Shown here: positions 35,365 to 45,296 of the stretch, piece after piece
How positions within the stretch are numbered: position 1 is the stretch's first letter
Layout: each line of letters opens with the position of its first letter
NCBI RefSeq assembly: GCF_026241105.1
Contig: NZ_JAPFFT010000008.1
Coordinates: forward strand, 1-64,000
Reading direction: 5' to 3'
Origin: Arthrobacter rhizophilus
GTDB taxonomy: Bacteria; Actinomycetota; Actinomycetes; Actinomycetales; Micrococcaceae
Length of the DNA stretch: 64,000 nt
The notes under the pieces: generated by a model
What the model saw: the letters and a program-made list of their open reading frames with translations, nothing else
Databases searched by the model: none
Told to the model about the DNA's origin: nothing
Made by a program: the position numbers and the translations under genes

Positions 35365-36786
35365 ATGCGGGATCTACGGCTGGTTGGCGTCCACGACGAC
35401 GGCGGACATCTCCTGTTGAGCGGTACCGGCGGCGAAATGTTCCAGCTTCCGATTGACGAGGCGTTGCGTGTTGCCGCGAGCCGGACACCTGCCCAGGTGG
35501 CCGCACGCGCTTCGATCACGCCCGTCGCCATGTCCCCCCGTGACATTCAGTCGCGTATCCGTAGCGGTGCGACGGCCGCGGAAGTAGCGGAGCTGTCAGG
35601 ATTGCCGCTCGCCAACGTGCAGCGCTATGAGGGCCCTGTGCTAGCCGAGCGGGAATACATCGCGCAGCAGGCCCGCAAAGTGGAAATCGCTTCCCCGGCA
35701 CCCGGCCACGATACCTACCGCGCAGCGTTCGGCGACGAGCCTGCAAGCCTTGGCGAGATGGTTGCGCACCGACTCACGGCCCACGGCATTGACTCTTCCA
35801 CGGTTGAGTGGGACTCCTGGCGCCGCAGCGATGGGGCGTGGACCGTCGTCGCGCGCTTCGAAACCAAGCCAGGCAGCCTGGAAAGCATCGGCGAAGAGCC
35901 ACCGGCGATGTGGACCTTCAATCCCCCCCGGAAATCGATCCAGAACGCCAACCGCTGGGCCCAGCAGCTCAGCGAACTGGAACCGCTTGATGGCCCCGTA
36001 CCGACGCGACGGCTCGCCGCCGTTTCCGACCGGCCTTTTGATTTTGAGGCCGACGGCGGCGCCGCGGCCCGTGCGGCCGCCGCCGCAGCCACCAAGGAAG
36101 CCGATGGACTCCTGGACATGCTGCGCTCTCGCCGCGGACAACGGCTGGGCCTCGACGAAGACAGCGACGACGCTTTGGCGTTGCTTCTGAGCAGCGGTGT
36201 TCCAGCCGCCCATCCCCGGCCCAGCGACGTCGAAGACGGGCTTTCGGATAAAGAATCAACCGACGCGGACGAGCCGACCGAAGCCGACCCCGCCGCGACC
36301 CGTCGTGACGCACGTGCCTCCATGCTGTCGCGACTGAGCCTGGCTCCGCAGCATGACGACAAGGAAGGCGATTCCCTCCGGCTGCACGACGGCGTCAGCA
36401 CGGATACCCGGGAAATTACCGTGATCCCCGGCCCCCTGCGCCCAGTGACCCTTCTGCGCGGTAGGCCTGACAACGATACGAAGGCCCCCCAGGACGAGAC
36501 GCAATCCCAGGAAGCGGCATCACCGCGGGCCGGCCTGGACGAATTGCTCGGCGGAGCTCCCCGGCGGGAACGCGAGGAGCCGAAACTCACCCGTGCCGGA
36601 CTGAAGGATTCCTGGTACAAGGCCACACCATCCGCCTCGTCGGAGGGCGTGGATTCGGAGTCTGACAACCGGCCCCGCGGTGACGAATCTTCCGACTCTG
36701 CCCCTGCCGAACGCCAGCCGTCACGGCCCAAGCGCTCCAGCATCCCCAGCTGGGATGAAATCGTCTTCGGAACGCGCGGAGACTAG
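35365..36786 (+). CDS. sepH: septation protein SepH (DUF3071)
   Basis: Actinobacterial cell-division protein, which in Streptomyces stimulates FtsZ assembly. The N-terminal DUF3071 domain with a helix-turn-helix (MSPRDIQSRIRSGATAAEVA, LSGLPLANVQRYEGPVLAER) covers about 1-215. A long disordered, acidic, Pro/Ser-rich C-terminal half of about 250 residues ends with KRSSIPSWDEIVFGTR, a conserved terminal motif. The ATG at 35365 follows GGAGG by 5 bases; an ATG at 35350 is possible but less good. A 285-bp non-coding stretch lies upstream. Length 473 residues. Confidence 0.92.
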   Translation: MRDLRLVGVHDDGGHLLLSGTGGEMFQLPIDEALRVAASRTPAQVAARASITPVAMSPRDIQSRIRSGATAAEVAELSGLPLANVQRYEGPVLAEREYIAQQARKVEIASPAPGHDTYRAAFGDEPASLGEMVAHRLTAHGIDSSTVEWDSWRRSDGAWTVVARFETKPGSLESIGEEPPAMWTFNPPRKSIQNANRWAQQLSELEPLDGPVPTRRLAAVSDRPFDFEADGGAAARAAAAAATKEADGLLDMLRSRRGQRLGLDEDSDDALALLLSSGVPAAHPRPSDVEDGLSDKESTDADEPTEADPAATRRDARASMLSRLSLAPQHDDKEGDSLRLHDGVSTDTREITVIPGPLRPVTLLRGRPDNDTKAPQDETQSQEAASPRAGLDELLGGAPRREREEPKLTRAGLKDSWYKATPSASSEGVDSESDNRPRGDESSDSAPAERQPSRPKRSSIPSWDEIVFGTRGD

Positions 36787-36824
36787 CCGTTCAAATTCGC
36801 GTCGCTTTCGGTTCGCGGAAGGCC

Positions 36825-37583
36825 TCAGTTCGCGCCGTGCCAAAGGCAAGCGTCGACGTCGAACGGCAGCAATTGGTCCCGGCTCGCCATGAGATTGGCG
36901 CCGTGGGCGGTGACCCGTCGCATGTAGTGCCGCCGGCAGAGGGTCTCGTACCCGACTGCGGGTAGCAACACATCGGCTGGTTCGGGAGTCGTCCCTCCAC
37001 CGCCGTCCCCTGCGGGCCCGTCTTCAAGACGGCCGTCCCCGATGCGCCCATCCATCGCCACGTCGCCCACCACCACTTGCTCGCCTTCGACCACCATGAT
37101 GCCGTCCACGGTCCGCGCATTGTGTGTTGCGCGGCGGCCGCACCAACAGAGCGCTTCGACCTGCAGGACCTGGACCCTGTCCGCGAGTTCCACGAAGCGC
37201 TGGGATCCAGGAAACAGCCTTGTACGGAAGTCCGAGGTGATTCCGAAGGCGAACACGTCGACGTCCATCTCATCAACCACGCGCGCCAGCTGTTCCACTT
37301 GCCCCGGCGAGTAGAACTGGGCCTCGTCACAGATGAGGTAGTCCACCCGGAGGCCTGTCGTCCGGCGTCGGACCACTTCGTCCCAGAAATCGGTGGTGTC
37401 AACGACTTCAACTGCATCCGTCTGGAGACCGAGCCGGCTGGAGATGACCGAGCCTCCCGCCCGGTCGTTGCAGCTGAAGCGGACTCCGCCGCGGCCACGC
37501 GCACGGTGGTTGTGGTCCATCTGCAAAGCAAGCGTGGACTTGCCGCAGTCCATGGTTCCGGAAAAGAAGATGAGCTCAGCCAC
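36825..37583 (-). CDS. tdk: thymidine kinase
   Basis: Salvage kinase, dThd to dTMP, type II (TK1-like). P-loop FSGTMDCGKSTLALQMD (about 7-23), Walker B/Asp motif ICDEAQFYSPGQVEQLA and the zinc lasso CWCGRRATHNAR with a later CRRHYMRR pair are present. Length 252 residues, slightly long because of a Gly/Asp-rich insert around 190-205. The start is within the last 8 bp of the upstream phosphodiesterase gene. Confidence 0.93.
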   Translation of the reverse strand: MAELIFFSGTMDCGKSTLALQMDHNHRARGRGGVRFSCNDRAGGSVISSRLGLQTDAVEVVDTTDFWDEVVRRRTTGLRVDYLICDEAQFYSPGQVEQLARVVDEMDVDVFAFGITSDFRTRLFPGSQRFVELADRVQVLQVEALCWCGRRATHNARTVDGIMVVEGEQVVVGDVAMDGRIGDGRLEDGPAGDGGGGTTPEPADVLLPAVGYETLCRRHYMRRVTAHGANLMASRDQLLPFDVDACLWHGAN

Positions 37584-38805
37584 GGCGGCCTTTGGGACCT
37601 CCGGACTGGAAGCAGAGCAGCGGAACTTCGCGCTCCGCCTTGGTCAGCGAACCATGCTGCCCGACGACTTCCAGGGCGGTAGGGCGGACCCGGCGGACAT
37701 CGTAGAGCGCCAATGTGTCCCGGGCGGCGATCATGACGTCTCCGATCCGTGGAGAAACCTCCGGGCGCAGCCGGCCGAAGAGACCTGCCGCAAGGCCCTG
37801 CTCCCGGGTGAAGGCCCAGATCCGGTCGCCGAAACGGGCACGCCAGGCGTCCAGCAGGGCTTCCCGGTGAAGCTCTCCGGCGTCGGGTTCCAGGTACAGG
37901 TGCACCATGCGTGGTTCGCCTGCTGTATGCCGGATGCCGGCAATGAGAGCGGCATCGGCTGAGTAGTCGATCCGCTGTGACTCCGGAACGTCAAGCATCC
38001 CGTGGTCCCCGGTGACCAGGATCGTGGTACCTGCCGGAAGTGAGGTGGATAGCCTCTTGACCGTTGAATCTATCTCTTCGAGCTGGTGTTCCCAGCGATC
38101 GGACTGGCAGCCGTAGCGGTGGCCGGCTTTGTCGAGCTCGTTGACGTAGAAGTACATGAGCGAGCTGGTTCCTGCAGCCATCGCCTCCCCCGCAGCTGCC
38201 GTGCGGGCATGCAACGAGCTACCTCCCACGAAGCGGCTTCCCCGAAGCGCCGCCCGGGTCATGGGTGACGTACCGAACTGAGGCAGGCTCACAGTAACCA
38301 CGTCAGCCTCAGCAGCAACGCGTTCGAAGATCGTCGGGAACGGTTGCCAGCTCAGGGGATCAACTCCGGCGTCCCAATTGCCGAGCAGGTTGACCACCTT
38401 GTCCTGGGCCGGATCCAGGACGTCGTAGCCCACCATGCCGTGTTCGCCGGGCGTACGGCCCGTGCCCAGACTTGCCAAGGACGATGCCGTGGTGGAAGGG
38501 AAGGCTGAATCAAGCCAGACAGGAACGGCTCCCTGCCCCGAATTCGCAACGGACCTCAGGAACGGCGTGTGGGCGGCTTTCTGCTTGAGCAGGTTGCGGC
38601 CCAGGCCATCGGCGAGTATCACGCACACGCGTTGCGATGCGGGCAATTGCAGCTTGTTCTCAAAGCCCGGCAGGCCCATGCTCGCAGCGGCGCTGGTGAA
38701 GACCTCGGCGATCGACCTGCTGCCATACAACGGAGCGCCGGGAAGCTCGGGGACGGCGCTGGCAGCGGGGACGGTTTCCTGGGCGAGATGTTCCGAGGCC
38801 ACCAT
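37576..38805 (-). CDS. alkaline phosphatase-superfamily nucleotide pyrophosphatase/phosphodiesterase
   Basis: A 409-residue soluble metal-dependent phosphodiesterase. CVILADGLGRNLLKQKA holds the first metal-binding Asp, FPSTTASSLASLGTGRTPGE the Thr nucleophile region, and VTGDHGMLDVPES the metal-binding Asp/His pair, all typical of the NPP/type I phosphodiesterase fold. No signal peptide is apparent, so it acts inside the cell. The ATG overlaps the DUF5998 stop (TGATG), and its end overlaps tdk by 8 bp; the physical linkage suggests nucleotide metabolism, which is inference. Confidence 0.88.
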   Translation of the reverse strand: MVASEHLAQETVPAASAVPELPGAPLYGSRSIAEVFTSAAASMGLPGFENKLQLPASQRVCVILADGLGRNLLKQKAAHTPFLRSVANSGQGAVPVWLDSAFPSTTASSLASLGTGRTPGEHGMVGYDVLDPAQDKVVNLLGNWDAGVDPLSWQPFPTIFERVAAEADVVTVSLPQFGTSPMTRAALRGSRFVGGSSLHARTAAAGEAMAAGTSSLMYFYVNELDKAGHRYGCQSDRWEHQLEEIDSTVKRLSTSLPAGTTILVTGDHGMLDVPESQRIDYSADAALIAGIRHTAGEPRMVHLYLEPDAGELHREALLDAWRARFGDRIWAFTREQGLAAGLFGRLRPEVSPRIGDVMIAARDTLALYDVRRVRPTALEVVGQHGSLTKAEREVPLLCFQSGGPKGRRG

Positions 38806-39533
38806 CAGCGCTGGTGCCCGCGGCTCAACCGGTTTCCGAAGACGCCCGAGCGGAGCCGCGGTGCGGGGATGGAACCCGAATGTGCTACAGACCCGGGACC
38901 CCCTGTGTTCACGGCCCGCAGCGCGCGGGCAAAGATCTTCGCATCCTGCACGGCCCTGGGGCCGTCTGCCTCCGAGCTGATTCGAAGGACGATGTCCTCC
39001 TGGGAAATAGTGCCTGTATACCCATGATCGGCTTCGCATTGCGGGTCCCCGCAACTGGCCGGACCCACATCCAGGCGTTGGCCACCAGACCAGGCAATGG
39101 ACAGGGTCAGCTCCCTGACAGGGTCACTCGGAGTGTAGTTCTGCGGCTGCGCATACATGTAGCTGAGTACCACCGAGCGGATTTGTGCCACTGGCACGGA
39201 CTCGGTGGAAATCTGGGCGACAATCTGCTCGCCGGCCTCGTCAAGCTGCTGGTCGTCAACGTGGGTGATCACCAGCATGTCCTCAGTGAGGACCAGGACC
39301 GTGATGTGGCGCCGGACCTCGGCACGGTCGAAATGCGTTTCCAAGTGCACCAGGTGTGCAAGGCAGTCCCGCCCGTCCAAAGCGTCGGCCACAACATCGG
39401 CAACGAGGACAGGGTAGAACCCGGCCCGCTGAAGAGCCTGGTCCAGGCTCTGCCCCTGCGAGCTGTGGTTGTGTGCTGCATGGTGCCCGGTGGTAGCCGG
39501 ACCGGACGGAGGCGTCGGGGACTTCGAGCTCAT
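38805..39533 (-). CDS. DUF5998 family protein
   Basis: A 242-residue actinobacterial protein, unknown function. A low-complexity N-terminus rich in Pro, Ser, Gly and His (about 1-28) is followed by a folded part (ALQRAGFYPVLVADVVADAL, HLETHFDRAEVRRHITVLVL, VAQIRSVVLSYMYAQPQN) and a CGDPQC pair near 160 that could bind metal. Translationally coupled to the phosphodiesterase. It may be the first gene of the DUF5998-NPP-tdk operon. Confidence 0.85.
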   Translation of the reverse strand: MSSKSPTPPSGPATTGHHAAHNHSSQGQSLDQALQRAGFYPVLVADVVADALDGRDCLAHLVHLETHFDRAEVRRHITVLVLTEDMLVITHVDDQQLDEAGEQIVAQISTESVPVAQIRSVVLSYMYAQPQNYTPSDPVRELTLSIAWSGGQRLDVGPASCGDPQCEADHGYTGTISQEDIVLRISSEADGPRAVQDAKIFARALRAVNTGGPGSVAHSGSIPAPRLRSGVFGNRLSRGHQR

Positions 39534-39589
39534 TCCCCCATTTTCACAGATCGGCTGTGGACTTCATAACCACCCGGCTCCCCGCCCGG

Positions 39590-42283
39590 TCAGCTGAGCA
39601 TCGCGCGACGGGCGCTGTCCGTACGCCGTGCAGCGTTCCCGATCCATACCTCGGCGGCAAGGATCTTCGCGCCCCGCGGTCCGGCCAGGACAGGATTGAA
39701 TTCCACGAGGGCAATCTCGGGGTGTTCATCCTTAAGGCGGACCAGCCGTGCGCCGAGGTCCTCGAGGGCCGCAACGTCGACCGCCGGCAGTCCCTGATAG
39801 CCAAACAGTTTCAGCGAAGCCCGGGGCGCCCTGATGAAGTCGTGAAGATCGGCTGCGGACAAAGGGGGCACCCGATGGGCCCAATCGTCCAGCAGGTTCA
39901 CGGCGTCGCCTGCCAAACCGAAGGACACCACCGGACCCAGGAGCGGATCCTCGATGGCGCGGAAGGTGCAGGCCTGTCCCACGGGTGCCATGGCCTGTAC
40001 CTCGATGGCCGGTGAGCCATAGGGTTCAAGGACCCGCCGAATCTGCGCGATGTTGCGGCGCAACGAGTCGGCGTCCTCGATGTCCAGCCGCACACCGCCT
40101 AAGTCCAGGCGATGCCGGAGCGAAGGATCCGTGGTCTTGAGCACCACGGGCCAACCAAGCCGTTCGGCGGCGGCCACCGCTTCGTCGTCGCTCTCGATTA
40201 CAGCTGACGGCACCACCGGGATGCCGTACCGGGACAGCAGCGCGGCGCCTTCGGCGTCGTCCAGCCGGACCAGTTGCTCCCCCATGACGGAAGACAGGAG
40301 CCGCTCGATGTGTTTCCTCGTCCCCTCCCGGTCGCAACCCGCCGGCTCCACGAACATGCCCTGGTCCCGGTCCAGCCACTTCGCGTAACGGACTACGGCC
40401 GCCAAGGCTGCCACTGCGCTGCCGGCGCTTGAGTAGCAGGGAAGGGATGGCCCGGATTCTCCGTTTGGGGCAAGCAATCCATCCAGCTGCACGGAACTGT
40501 CAAGGATCCCCGTGAAAGCCGCCACCACAGGCTTACCCGCCTCTGCCGCGCATTCGGAAAGGACTCCGGCGATCGCCTCCATCGTGAGGCTGCGGGACGG
40601 CACCATCGCTGCCACGACCGCGTGCACGGCGTCGTCTGCAAGATTCTGCCGGAGGCTCCGCCGCAGTGCTTCCACGGCCACCGACATCCCCGCATCCAAG
40701 TCGACGTCGGTGACGATCCTGTCGACGACCAGTCCTTGGGGCGCGGCGTTGTCAGCCACGACCTTCCCAAAGGCCGCGGAATTGCTGTAGACCGCGAGCC
40801 CCGGACCCTTGGGCAAGGGCTGGCTGGTAACGATCTGCGCCACATCCATGAGCTGCTCAATGGTTTCGACTGCGATGACCCCGGCCTGGCGCATCATGGC
40901 GTCCAGTGCCGCCGCCGGCGCCAGAGTCGTCCTGACCACGTGTCCTGGCGGAAGGCGCAACCCGGTGACGTCAGACTTGGCAACGATGACGGGCTTGCTT
41001 CGCGACAATCGGCGGGCCAGGCGGGAGAACTTGCGTGGGTTGCCGATCGACTCCAAGTAGAGCCCGACGGCGGCGGTATCGGGATCGTCTTCCCAGAACT
41101 GCATGACGTCGTTGCCGGAGACATCGGCACGGTTGCCGGCGGACAAGAACGAGGAAAGGCCCAGGCCCCTGCGGCTCGCTGCGGCGTAGACGGAAACACC
41201 GATGGCGGCAGATTGCGAAAACAGTCCCAATCCCCCACGCCGGGGCAGGCTCGGGGCCATCGACGCATTGAGGGAGACCTCCGGATTCGTGTTCACGATT
41301 CCCAACGACTCGGGGCCGATCACGCGCATCCCGTAGGACCTCGCCCGGCGCACGAGGTCCCGTTGATTCCGCAGTCCGCGCTCGCCGTCGTCGGCATAAC
41401 CCGCAGTGGCGACCACCAGCCCTTTCACGCCGGCCGCACCGCACTCGTCCACAACTTTCGGCACTTCTTCGTAAGGCACGGCGATAATGGCAAGCTGTAC
41501 CGGCCCGGGGACATCGGCGATCCGGGCGAAGGACTTCATCCCGGCCAGCTCGAACGCCTCGGGGTTGACCGCATAGACCGCGCCAGTGAAGCCTCCCTCC
41601 AGAATGTGCTCAAGCAACTGGTGCCCTACGGTCCCCCACCGGCGGCTTGCGCCCACCATCGCGATCGACGACGGCGCCAGCAAGTCCCGCACGCTGCGGG
41701 CCTCGGCGCGGTGTTCCCGCGACTCCATGACGGCCAGGGATTTTTCCGTGGGGTCGATGTTGAACTCGACGCTGACGACGCCGTCGTCGAATTTGCGCGC
41801 GAGCTCGTAGCCCGCGTCGGCGAAGACCCGGAGCATTTTGCGGTTCTCCGGCAGGACCTCGGCGGTGAAGCGGCGGATGCCGTTTTCGCGGGCGGCCGCC
41901 GCCAAGTGCTCCAGCAGGATCGAACCGATGCCACGGCCCTGCTGGACATCGGAGATATTGAACGCAACTTCGGCCTCGGTGGGGTCATCGAGCCGGTCGT
42001 AGCGGCCGACGCCAACGATTTCTCCGCCGATGGTGATGACGAACGCCACCCGGTCTTTATGGTCCACTTCGGTGAAGCGGCGCAGTTCCTTGCTGGAGAG
42101 CCTCGATTTGAACGAGAAGAACCGCATGTAGATGGACGTCTCGGACTGCGCCGTGTGGAAAGCCTGGAGGGCGTCTGCATCCTCGGGTGAGATGGGTCTC
42201 AAATGGGCCGTTCCGCCGTCACGAAGCACGACATCGGCCTCCCAATATTCCGGATATACGCCGGCGCCGGGCTGATCCACCAT
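39590..42283 (-). CDS. GNAT acetyltransferase fused to an NDP-forming acyl-CoA synthetase-like protein (Pat-type)
   Basis: An 897-residue multidomain enzyme related to the protein lysine acetyltransferase Pat/PatZ family. An N-terminal GNAT domain (about 10-175) shows the acetyl-CoA loop QQGRGIGSILLEHL. A succinyl-CoA synthetase-type CoA-binding domain begins at about 195 (SSIAMVGASRRWGTVG) with GLGLFSQSAAIGVSVYAAA in the ligase flavodoxin-like part. An ATP-grasp domain (about 665-890, LLSRYGIPVVPSAVIES; LGWPVVLKTTDPSLRHR; VEFNPVL) ends it. GNAT first, synthetase second is the reverse of Salmonella Pat. Whether the synthetase half is catalytic is unknown. TAGGGT lies exactly 6 bases before the ATG. 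Divergent from parC. Confidence 0.87.
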   Translation of the reverse strand: MVDQPGAGVYPEYWEADVVLRDGGTAHLRPISPEDADALQAFHTAQSETSIYMRFFSFKSRLSSKELRRFTEVDHKDRVAFVITIGGEIVGVGRYDRLDDPTEAEVAFNISDVQQGRGIGSILLEHLAAAARENGIRRFTAEVLPENRKMLRVFADAGYELARKFDDGVVSVEFNIDPTEKSLAVMESREHRAEARSVRDLLAPSSIAMVGASRRWGTVGHQLLEHILEGGFTGAVYAVNPEAFELAGMKSFARIADVPGPVQLAIIAVPYEEVPKVVDECGAAGVKGLVVATAGYADDGERGLRNQRDLVRRARSYGMRVIGPESLGIVNTNPEVSLNASMAPSLPRRGGLGLFSQSAAIGVSVYAAASRRGLGLSSFLSAGNRADVSGNDVMQFWEDDPDTAAVGLYLESIGNPRKFSRLARRLSRSKPVIVAKSDVTGLRLPPGHVVRTTLAPAAALDAMMRQAGVIAVETIEQLMDVAQIVTSQPLPKGPGLAVYSNSAAFGKVVADNAAPQGLVVDRIVTDVDLDAGMSVAVEALRRSLRQNLADDAVHAVVAAMVPSRSLTMEAIAGVLSECAAEAGKPVVAAFTGILDSSVQLDGLLAPNGESGPSLPCYSSAGSAVAALAAVVRYAKWLDRDQGMFVEPAGCDREGTRKHIERLLSSVMGEQLVRLDDAEGAALLSRYGIPVVPSAVIESDDEAVAAAERLGWPVVLKTTDPSLRHRLDLGGVRLDIEDADSLRRNIAQIRRVLEPYGSPAIEVQAMAPVGQACTFRAIEDPLLGPVVSFGLAGDAVNLLDDWAHRVPPLSAADLHDFIRAPRASLKLFGYQGLPAVDVAALEDLGARLVRLKDEHPEIALVEFNPVLAGPRGAKILAAEVWIGNAARRTDSARRAMLS

Positions 42284-42337
42284 AGGCTTACCCTAGCTAA
42301 GTCTTCCGCAGTACACGTTTAAGGATCCACCGACTCC

Positions 42338-44875
42338 ATGGCACGCAGCCAAAGTCCCTCACGCGCGAACCCAGCAACGGCCGCCGTCGACGGGGACTTC
42401 ACAGAGAACATCATCGATATCGACGTCACTTCCGAGATGGAAGGCTCCTTCCTGGAGTACGCGTATTCGGTGATCTATTCCCGCGCGCTCCCGGATGCGC
42501 GCGACGGCCTGAAGCCGGTTCAACGGCGCATTCTGTACATGATGAGCGACATGGGCCTTCGCCCGGACCGCGGACATGTGAAGAGTGCCCGAGTGGTGGG
42601 CGAGGTCATGGGAAAGCTGCACCCCCACGGTGATGCCGCCATCTATGACGCCATGGTGCGCATGGCCCAGGACTTCTCCCTGCGCTTGCCCCTGATTGAC
42701 GGGCACGGCAACTTCGGCTCGCTCGACGACGGCCCGGCGGCACCGCGTTACACGGAAGCCCGGCTCGCCGCGGCCGCGATGACGATGACCGAGCACCTCG
42801 ACGAAGACGTGGTGGACTTCGTTCCCAACTATGACAACCAGCTCACCCAGCCGGACGTCCTGCCCGCCGCTTTCCCCAACTTGCTGGTCAACGGCACCAC
42901 GGGCATCGCCGTCGGCATGGCCACCAACATGGCCCCCCACAACCTCGTGGAAGTCATCGCGGCCGCCCGGCACCTCATCGCCCATCCGGACGCCACCCTG
43001 GAAGACGTCATGCGGTTCGTGCCCGGCCCGGACTTGCCCACAGGCGGCCGGATCGTGGGGTTGGACGGAATCCGTGATGCCTATGCCACGGGACGCGGTT
43101 CCTTCAAGACCCGCGCCAAGGTGGAGATCGAACAGCTGACTGCGCGACGCACCGGCCTGGTGGTGACCGAACTGCCCTACATGGTGGGTCCAGAGAAGGT
43201 CATCGAGAAGATCAAGGATGCCGTCAACGCCAAAAAACTGAGCGGCGTCAGCGATGTCATCGACCTCACTGACCGCAAGCACGGGCTGCGGCTCGTGATC
43301 GAGATCAAGAACGGCTTCAACCCCAACGCTGTGCTGCAGCAGCTCTACCGGTTCACTCCGATGGAAGACTCCTTCGGCATCAACAACGTCACCTTGGTGG
43401 ATGGGCAGCCGCAGACCCTGGGCTTGCTCCAACTCCTCCAGGTGTACGTCGGCCACCGGATATCGGTTGTACGCCGTCGCACAGCCTTCCGTTTGGGAAA
43501 GAAGAAGGATCGCCTCCACCTGGTGGAGGGCCTGTTGATCGCGATCGTGGACATCGACGAGGTCATCCAGATCATCCGTTCCTCGGACGAGGCATCGGCG
43601 GCCCGCGAACGGCTCATGTCCATCTACGACCTGTCCGAGATCCAGGCCAACTACATCCTGGAACTTCGCCTCCGCCAGCTGACCAAGTACTCGCGCATCG
43701 AACTCGAGAAGGAGCAGGAAGAACTGCGCCGGGAGATCGCCGAACTCGAGTCGATCCTGGCGTCGGACGCGCTCCTGCGCGAGCTGGTGTCCGGGGAATT
43801 GGCCGAAGTGTCCGAGAAGTACGGCACCCCGCGACGCACCGTTCTCCTTGAGTCCGAGGCTGTCTCTCCCACCGTCGCCGCGGCCTTGGCAGCCGCCGTG
43901 CCGGCGGGCAAAGGCAAGTCCGCCGCGCTCCCGCTCGAAATCCCCGATGACCCTTGCTGGGCACTCCTCAGCGCCTCCGGCCAGATCGCACGGACCTCCA
44001 ACCAGGAACCGCTCGCCGAATCCGGCCCGCGGAGCAAACATGATGTCTACCGCTCCATGGTCAAGACAACCGCGCGTGGCGAAATCGGCGCTGTCACCTC
44101 GCAGGGCCGCATGCTCCGGGTACAAGTCATGGACATGCCGGCGCTACCGCCGATGTCCGGGCTGCCCAATCTTGCAGGTGGCGTGGCGGCAAAGGACTTC
44201 ATCACCCTGCTCAAGGGCGAGACGCTTGTGGCGTTCGTACCGTTGGATGTCGTGTTGGCCATCGGAACGGTCCAAGGCGTGGTCAAGCGCGTTCAGCCGG
44301 ATTACCCGCTGAACCGTGAAGACTGGGAGATCATTGCGCTCAAGGACAAGGACACCGTGGTGGGAGTCGAGCCTGCCCAAAACGACGACGTCGAACTCGT
44401 CTTCGTGACCCGGCTTGCGCAGCTTTTGCGGTTCAGCACCTCTTCCGTTCGACCGCAGGGCCGGACGGCAGGCGGCATGGCCGGCATCAAGCTTGCAGCC
44501 GGCGACGACGTCATCCACTTCGGCACGGTGCGCGCCGACGACCCCTCCGCCGTCGTCGTGACCATTGCTGGCAGCAATGGCGCGTTGCCGGGGACTGCTC
44601 CGGGCACAGCGAAAACCACGCCGTTCGAGGAGTATCCGGCCAAGGGCCGCGCCACGGGAGGCGTGCGGGCCCACCGCTTCCTCAAGGGCGAAGACACACT
44701 GCTGCTCGGCTGGGCAGGTCACGGCCCTGCGAAAGCAGCGTCCAGCGCCGGCGTCGCGCGTGCCCTCCCGCAGGAGCACGGCCGCCGCGACGGCTCCGGT
44801 GTTCCCCTCTCCCAGCCCGTGGACGCGATTGGTGCGAGCATGACATGGCAAAACGGGAGCGGCGAGGAAAACTGA
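42338..44875 (+). CDS. parC: DNA topoisomerase IV subunit A
   Basis: Type IIA topoisomerase breakage-rejoining subunit, 845 residues; decatenates daughter chromosomes with ParE, whose gene lies 10 kb downstream. The catalytic Tyr138 is in [10 protein letters not shown]. The quinolone-determining region reads [12 protein letters not shown], with Ala100 where GyrA of E. coli has Ser83. The coiled-coil dimer region is at about 365-455 and the C-terminal beta-pinwheel starts after about 520. The start ATG has no clear ribosome site except weak AAGGA 15 bases upstream. Located apart from gyrA/gyrB, as expected for parC. Confidence 0.9.
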   Translation: MARSQSPSRANPATAAVDGDFTENIIDIDVTSEMEGSFLEYAYSVIYSRALPDARDGLKPVQRRILYMMSDMGLRPDRGHVKSARVVGEVMGKLHPHGDAAIYDAMVRMAQDFSLRLPLIDGHGNFGSLDDGPAAPRYTEARLAAAAMTMTEHLDEDVVDFVPNYDNQLTQPDVLPAAFPNLLVNGTTGIAVGMATNMAPHNLVEVIAAARHLIAHPDATLEDVMRFVPGPDLPTGGRIVGLDGIRDAYATGRGSFKTRAKVEIEQLTARRTGLVVTELPYMVGPEKVIEKIKDAVNAKKLSGVSDVIDLTDRKHGLRLVIEIKNGFNPNAVLQQLYRFTPMEDSFGINNVTLVDGQPQTLGLLQLLQVYVGHRISVVRRRTAFRLGKKKDRLHLVEGLLIAIVDIDEVIQIIRSSDEASAARERLMSIYDLSEIQANYILELRLRQLTKYSRIELEKEQEELRREIAELESILASDALLRELVSGELAEVSEKYGTPRRTVLLESEAVSPTVAAALAAAVPAGKGKSAALPLEIPDDPCWALLSASGQIARTSNQEPLAESGPRSKHDVYRSMVKTTARGEIGAVTSQGRMLRVQVMDMPALPPMSGLPNLAGGVAAKDFITLLKGETLVAFVPLDVVLAIGTVQGVVKRVQPDYPLNREDWEIIALKDKDTVVGVEPAQNDDVELVFVTRLAQLLRFSTSSVRPQGRTAGGMAGIKLAAGDDVIHFGTVRADDPSAVVVTIAGSNGALPGTAPGTAKTTPFEEYPAKGRATGGVRAHRFLKGEDTLLLGWAGHGPAKAASSAGVARALPQEHGRRDGSGVPLSQPVDAIGASMTWQNGSGEEN

Positions 44876-44915
44876 CCGGACACCGCCGCTGACGGATGAT
44901 CCCCGAGTGCCCTGA

Positions 44916-45296
44916 CTACATCGTGGCGATACTGAGGATATTTCCTTCCGAATCGAGGAACCAGGCTCCCCTTTCGCCATCCGGCAAGGTGGCTACGCCG
45001 TTCTCGGTTTTCAGGCCCGGGAAGTCGTACTCTTCGAAAACGACGCCGCGTGCCCGGAGATCGGCGATGTCCTGGTCCAGGTCTGTGCTCTGGAATCCCA
45101 ACTGGGTGTTCTTGGCGGTCCCGGCATTGGGTGTCTCGTAAAGCAGGAATGCGGTGCCGTTGGCGCACTTGTACATCAGGTTGTCTGCGGCTTCCGGGTT
45201 GTCCGGTTCGAGGCCGAGCTTGTCGCGGTAGAAGTCGCGGGCGCGGGAGATGTCGCTGGCAGGGAGCACGCCGGCGACGTTTAGATCCTTAAGCAT
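44916..45296 (-). CDS. VOC-superfamily (glyoxalase/bleomycin resistance fold) protein
   Basis: A 126-residue protein with a single vicinal oxygen chelate fold: ASDISRARDFYRDKLGLEPD opens it, then NGTAFLLYETPNAGTAKNTQ, DIADLRARGVVFEEYDFPGL and GAWFLDSEGNILSI. Members bind metal or small ligands; no specific substrate can be named. ATG at 45296 with GGAAAG upstream; a longer frame is out of keeping with the family. Converges on parC and is divergent from the DinB gene. Confidence 0.8.
   Translation of the reverse strand: MLKDLNVAGVLPASDISRARDFYRDKLGLEPDNPEAADNLMYKCANGTAFLLYETPNAGTAKNTQLGFQSTDLDQDIADLRARGVVFEEYDFPGLKTENGVATLPDGERGAWFLDSEGNILSIATM

Noticed and set aside
42359-44125. A 588-codon minus-strand frame opposite parC
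   Set aside because: parC motifs, including the catalytic Tyr, are intact on the plus strand; the antisense frame has no family features and is His/Asp/Gly-rich from GC bias.
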